IMG/VR virus record: IMGVR_UViG_3300009786_000862
Span: 1 to 22,040 of that record
Length of the DNA stretch: 22,040 bases
Source: a virus
Direction: 5' to 3' (one strand)
Under the pieces are notes generated by a model, which was given only the letters and a program-made list of their open reading frames with translations, searched no databases and had not been told where the DNA came from. The translations under genes and the position numbers were made by a program. Each line of letters begins with the position of its first letter. Position 1 is the stretch's first letter. Of this stretch, positions 19,194 to 22,040 are shown piece by piece.

Positions 19194-22040
19194 GTGTCTA
19201 CTAAAGAATTAGACAATATAGCAAAAGCTGTTCGTAATCTTTTAGGTAAACAAGCCGCTAATAACTCTGCTGGTGGTGGAGAAAAGGCTTCGTCTACTGG
19301 AAGAAACCAGTCTACTCCTACTCCTACTCCTCCTCAGCAACAGCCTCAACCGAATACTGCTGCTCAGCAGCAACCCGCTCAGCAGCCTCAGCAAGCGGCA
19401 CCAGCACCACAGCAACAGCCCCAGCAAGCTCAGCAACAGCAACCTGCTCAGCAAGCACAACCACAGCAGCAACCTGCTCAGCAACCTGCTCAGCAACCTG
19501 CTCAGCAGCCTCTGCCACAGGCTCACCAGAGTGCCGCTGCTCAACGCACAAAGACGAGACAGAATGCCGTTGCTCAACGCATAAAGACGAGACAGAATGC
19601 CGTTGCTCAACGCATAAAGACGAGACAGAATAAGCTAACTCAACAACCTGCTCAGCAGCAGCCGCAGCAGCCAGTTCAAGCTAATGCTGCTCAAGAAGCA
19701 GGACAGGTTAATGCTGCTCAGCAGCCAGGACAAGCTAATGCTGCTCAAGTGGCAGGTGCTGCTCAACCCCCTGAGACAGAATGGGTAGGTGGAAGACAGT
19801 ACGATGTAGCCACAGGTATGCATATTCCTCCTAACGCACAGCAAGAACCACAGCCAGTTCAAGCTAATGCTGCTCAAGTGGCAGGACAAGCTAACGCTGC
19901 TCCTCAACAGCAAGACCCTCAGCAAGAGGCTTCTCAATTTGAAGATTTTGGTCAACTTAATGTTCTTAATCCAGAAACTGGAGAAAAAGAAACTCTTCCA
20001 CAAGGGTCAAAAACCAATCCTTATACCCGTGAACCATTAGGTAATGAACTCTGGCGACAGAAGGGTCCACCTGAACCTGCTGACGCACAGCAAGACCCTC
20101 AGCAACAGAGTTACTCAGGGAGTGCTGCTGGAAAACAAGCTGCAGCGAACCAGAACGCTGCTTTAAAGAATATGACTAGGTCTGGTTCATTCACTACAGG
20201 TACTAAGACCGCTATCGGTAATTTTATTACTGGTGCAGAGGATAAAGACGCTGCAAGAACAGAGCTTCAGCAGCGCATAGAGGAGTTTGGAGATAATACC
20301 GAAAAGTGGGATGAATGGTCTGCAGAACAGACTAAGGAGTCAGAAGGAACTGAGCAGCAGCCACAACCGAATGCTGCTCCTGAAGAACCACAGCAACAGA
20401 GTTACTCAGGTAGTGCTGCTGGGAAACAAGCCACAGCAAATCAGAATGCTACTCTAAAGAATTTAACTCAAGCTAATGTATTCACTTCAAGCACTAAAAA
20501 TGCTATTGGTAATTTTATTACTGGTGCGGATGATAAAGATGCCGCAAGAACAGAACTTCAGCAACGTATAGATGAATTTGGAGATAACCCCGAAAAGTGG
20601 AACGAGTGGACTGCAGGACAGGCTAAGGGTGCAGAAGGAACTGAGCAGCCGCCACAAGAGACGGTACAGCAGCCACAACCGAATGCTGCTCAGCCACAGG
20701 CTCCTCAAGAGCCTCAAGTACAACCACAGCCTCAACCTAATGCTGCTGCTGCTGCACCACAGCCACAACCGAATGCTGCTGCACCACAACCGCAAGTACA
20801 ACTAGATATTCAGCAGCCTCAGCAAACGGTACAAAATATCCAACAAGTGCAAAACAAGCTACGCCAGCTTCCTAGTGCAGGTCAACAGCCAAATGCTTCT
20901 CAAGCACCTGCTGCACAACCTACACCTACACCAGTCCCAGAGGAAGAAGCGGCGCAGCCCTCTTCTGCGTCTCAGTATCTGGAAGAACAACAAGCAGCAG
21001 CAAAGGCTACAGGAGCAAACGTTTCTCAAGCACCTGTGACACAACCTACGCCTACACCAGAAGTAGATGATGAAATTGCAGGTATTGCTTCCGAATTAAG
21101 AGCCAGTGGTCAACCAGCGACAATAGTTAATCCTGTGACTGGGGAACAGGAAGAGGTAACTGGACACGTTAATCCTTATACGGGAGAACCGTTAGAAAAC
21201 GTAACAGCGCAACAACAGGCTCCCCAAACACCAGCAGCCTCAGTTAAAAACAAAACATCACAACAGTCACAACCCTCGTCTGCGGCTTCAACGGAAAAAG
21301 GGGCTAAGTACAACTCCCATATGAGTCAGATACGGGAAAAACAAGCAGCGGGAGGAAAGCTAACGCAGGATGATATACAGACTGCGTTTGACCTTACATT
21401 GGATGATGGCTTAGCCGATACAGGGTTTGAAGAATATGGAGATGCTTTAACTCCTGAAGGAAAGAAATCCGAAGAATTAAGAGCGAAGCTATCCAAGAAA
21501 AAAGAAGCAGGGGAAGAAATATCTAGAGACGAAATTAAAGAGTTGCAGAAAAGTCAGACAGCCGGAATGGCTGCACAGAGGAAAGTGAAAGACCCAAAGA
21601 AAGCACAACCACAGCCTAAAAGAATAAAACCGAACCACGATGAAGCCATGAAAAATATGTCTTCTCCAGAGAAGGCTGACTACATGCGAGAACAAATAAA
21701 ACAGAGAACCCAACGAAGCCTACAAGGAAATACGAAGACCGCAGAGAATTATGAGTCTGAATTGGCTAAAGGGAAAGCAAATGCTGCTCAAAATAGAAAA
21801 ACGTCAAAGGCTAATTTGAGAACAAATGCAAATGCAATGATGGCAGAGATGCAACGAAAATCGGAAGAAGCTCAGGCTAAAGCTGGAGCAGGGAATCTTC
21901 GTAAATCATCCGCACAGACAGGGAGTCAAATGGTTAAGAAAAGCAAATCATCTCGGTTTAAAAAGGGTCAAGATTTGATAGAAGCCCTTGATGTGCTTAT
22001 TCAAAAGCAGACTCCTCCTAATTCAAATGTGAATGCTTCG
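19194..22040 (+). CDS. giant Gln/Ala/Pro-rich low-complexity protein (partial, runs off window)
   Basis: This frame stays open for 949 codons to the window edge; no stop was found reading codon by codon. The GTG at 19194 is preceded by TAGGTAGG (19181-19188) and by an in-frame TAG at 19185, so the start is well defined. After a short N-terminal helix (KELDNIAKAVRNLLGK) comes a low-complexity region: 34 of the 66 codons from 19332 to 19529 are Gln. Further on are tandem basic repeats, QANAA motifs, two copies of an 86-residue module and two copies of a NPxTGE block. From about 21290 the sequence turns into charged Lys/Glu/Ala-rich helices. Gln is written with mixed CAG and CAA, so this is not a simple triplet expansion. 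The function is unknown. Being next to portal genes, it may be a head-internal, scaffold-like or tail protein. Confidence 0.85.
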   Translation, partial: MSTKELDNIAKAVRNLLGKQAANNSAGGGEKASSTGRNQSTPTPTPPQQQPQPNTAAQQQPAQQPQQAAPAPQQQPQQAQQQQPAQQAQPQQQPAQQPAQQPAQQPLPQAHQSAAAQRTKTRQNAVAQRIKTRQNAVAQRIKTRQNKLTQQPAQQQPQQPVQANAAQEAGQVNAAQQPGQANAAQVAGAAQPPETEWVGGRQYDVATGMHIPPNAQQEPQPVQANAAQVAGQANAAPQQQDPQQEASQFEDFGQLNVLNPETGEKETLPQGSKTNPYTREPLGNELWRQKGPPEPADAQQDPQQQSYSGSAAGKQAAANQNAALKNMTRSGSFTTGTKTAIGNFITGAEDKDAARTELQQRIEEFGDNTEKWDEWSAEQTKESEGTEQQPQPNAAPEEPQQQSYSGSAAGKQATANQNATLKNLTQANVFTSSTKNAIGNFITGADDKDAARTELQQRIDEFGDNPEKWNEWTAGQAKGAEGTEQPPQETVQQPQPNAAQPQAPQEPQVQPQPQPNAAAAAPQPQPNAAAPQPQVQLDIQQPQQTVQNIQQVQNKLRQLPSAGQQPNASQAPAAQPTPTPVPEEEAAQPSSASQYLEEQQAAAKATGANVSQAPVTQPTPTPEVDDEIAGIASELRASGQPATIVNPVTGEQEEVTGHVNPYTGEPLENVTAQQQAPQTPAASVKNKTSQQSQPSSAASTEKGAKYNSHMSQIREKQAAGGKLTQDDIQTAFDLTLDDGLADTGFEEYGDALTPEGKKSEELRAKLSKKKEAGEEISRDEIKELQKSQTAGMAAQRKVKDPKKAQPQPKRIKPNHDEAMKNMSSPEKADYMREQIKQRTQRSLQGNTKTAENYESELAKGKANAAQNRKTSKANLRTNANAMMAEMQRKSEEAQAKAGAGNLRKSSAQTGSQMVKKSKSSRFKKGQDLIEALDVLIQKQTPPNSNVNAS
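19533..19631 (+). repeat. three tandem 33-bp repeats
   Basis: The units are 19533-19565, 19566-19598 and 19599-19631. The last two are identical; the first differs at two bases (CT for TT, and CAC for CAT). Each encodes 11 residues, AVAQRIKTRQN, in frame with the giant protein, and brings a basic patch into a region otherwise without charge. The near-identity indicates recent duplication. Confidence 0.95.
19677..19901 (+). repeat. five copies of a QANAA-coding motif
   Basis: The 15-base element CAAGCTAATGCTGCT or a close variant starts at 19677, 19704, 19731, 19860 and 19887 within the giant gene. The first three copies are exactly 27 bases apart. The copy at 19860 shares a longer match with that at 19731, through CAAGTGGCAGG. 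It encodes Gln-Ala/Val-Asn-Ala-Ala. Confidence 0.85.
19968..20045 (+). repeat. NPxTGE / NPYTxEPL block, copy 1
   Basis: This block encodes NPETGEKETLP, then NPYTREPLGN. A second copy occurs at 21129-21200 (NPVTGEQEEVT, then NPYTGEPLEN). The shared Asn-Pro-x-Thr-Gly-Glu and Asn-Pro-Tyr-Thr-x-Glu-Pro-Leu-x-Asn residues suggest a short functional motif rather than random low complexity. Confidence 0.7.
20100..20357 (+). repeat. 86-residue module, copy 1
   Basis: This segment of 258 bases encodes an 86-residue unit containing QQSYSGSAAGKQAAANQN, AIGNFITGAEDKDAARTELQ and EEFGDNTEKWDEW. It is matched at equal length by copy 2 at 20391-20648. Its composition is like a folded helical domain, unlike the Gln/Pro-rich flanks. 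Confidence 0.9.
20391..20648 (+). repeat. 86-residue module, copy 2
   Basis: This is the second copy of the 258-base unit, offset by 291 bases from copy 1 with no insertions or deletions. Conserved parts are QQSYSGSAAGKQ, AIGNFITGA-D-KDAARTELQQRI and EFGDN-EKW-EW. The middle (NLTQANVFTSSTKN against NMTRSGSFTTGTKT) has diverged. Many changes are at third codon positions, as expected if the protein sequence is under selection. Confidence 0.9.
21129..21200 (+). repeat. NPxTGE / NPYTxEPL block, copy 2
   Basis: This block encodes NPVTGEQEEVT, then NPYTGEPLEN. It is the counterpart of the block at 19968-20045, about 1.1 kb away within the same protein. Confidence 0.7.

Noticed and set aside
19242-19610. 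Leu/Ser-rich reading frames on both strands in the Gln-rich region
   Set aside because: They are shadows of CAG/CAA/GCT-rich codons of the giant protein (CTG/TTG on the other strand) and have no ribosome binding sites or credible starts.
19533-19631. CRISPR-like array
   Set aside because: The 33-bp units are directly adjacent with no spacers, they lie in frame inside a gene, and no cas genes are present; they are coding tandem repeats.
20100-20648. Diversity-generating retroelement template/variable repeat pair
   Set aside because: The two copies differ throughout and not only at adenines, and no reverse transcriptase gene is present in the window.

Overview
The window looks like part of the genome of a lytic-type tailed bacteriophage (Caudoviricetes). 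The genes are tightly packed on one strand and overlap by a few bases. They form a DNA replication, recombination and nucleotide module followed by a packaging and head module. The DNA is AT-rich and uses the standard code (TAA, TAG and TGA all end genes). Shine-Dalgarno sites of the AGGAGG type and a near-consensus sigma70 extended -10 promoter point to a bacterial host. The host group cannot be named from this sequence. No integrase, repressor, tRNA, transposon or CRISPR array was seen.

Region 1 (14-10082) is a nearly self-sufficient replication and recombination set. In order it holds a DnaB-like helicase, a possible small two-helix membrane protein, a DnaG-type primase, a gp32-like ssDNA-binding protein, two small unknowns, a DnaN-like sliding clamp, a family A DNA polymerase with proofreading domain, a RecA recombinase, a small basic unknown, a DUF559/Vsr-like nuclease, a Cas4/RecB-like nuclease, a possible UvsY-like recombination mediator and a RuvC-like resolvase. 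Region 2 (10069-13565) holds a B12-dependent class II ribonucleotide reductase with a complete active site, a DUF192 protein, an unknown helical protein and a Cys-rich protein with two DUF1540-like modules.

A 106-base gap (13566-13671) carries the best promoter in the window and divides early from late genes. Region 3 (13672-19138) holds a small unknown, the terminase small and large subunits, the portal, a thermonuclease-like enzyme and a small protein with a Cys/His motif. Unusually, TerL ends in a zinc ribbon, the portal has an inserted zinc ribbon and a Pro/Met-rich tail, and the nuclease has a short Cys-containing extension.

Region 4 (19194-22040) is one continuous open frame of 949 codons that starts at a GTG and runs off the window without a stop. 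It encodes a very large, mostly low-complexity Gln/Ala/Pro-rich protein. It contains three tandem 33-bp repeats, two diverged copies of an 86-residue folded-looking module, a twice-used Asn-Pro-x-Thr-Gly-Glu motif block, and a charged Lys/Glu/Ala-rich C-terminal part. This is the least explained and most interesting element of the window.

The genes fit together simply. Helicase, primase, SSB, clamp and polymerase copy the genome. RecA, the mediator, the nucleases and RuvC recombine and resolve it. NrdJ supplies dNTPs. The terminase and portal then package it into heads, whose further components probably include the Gln-rich giant and lie beyond the right edge.
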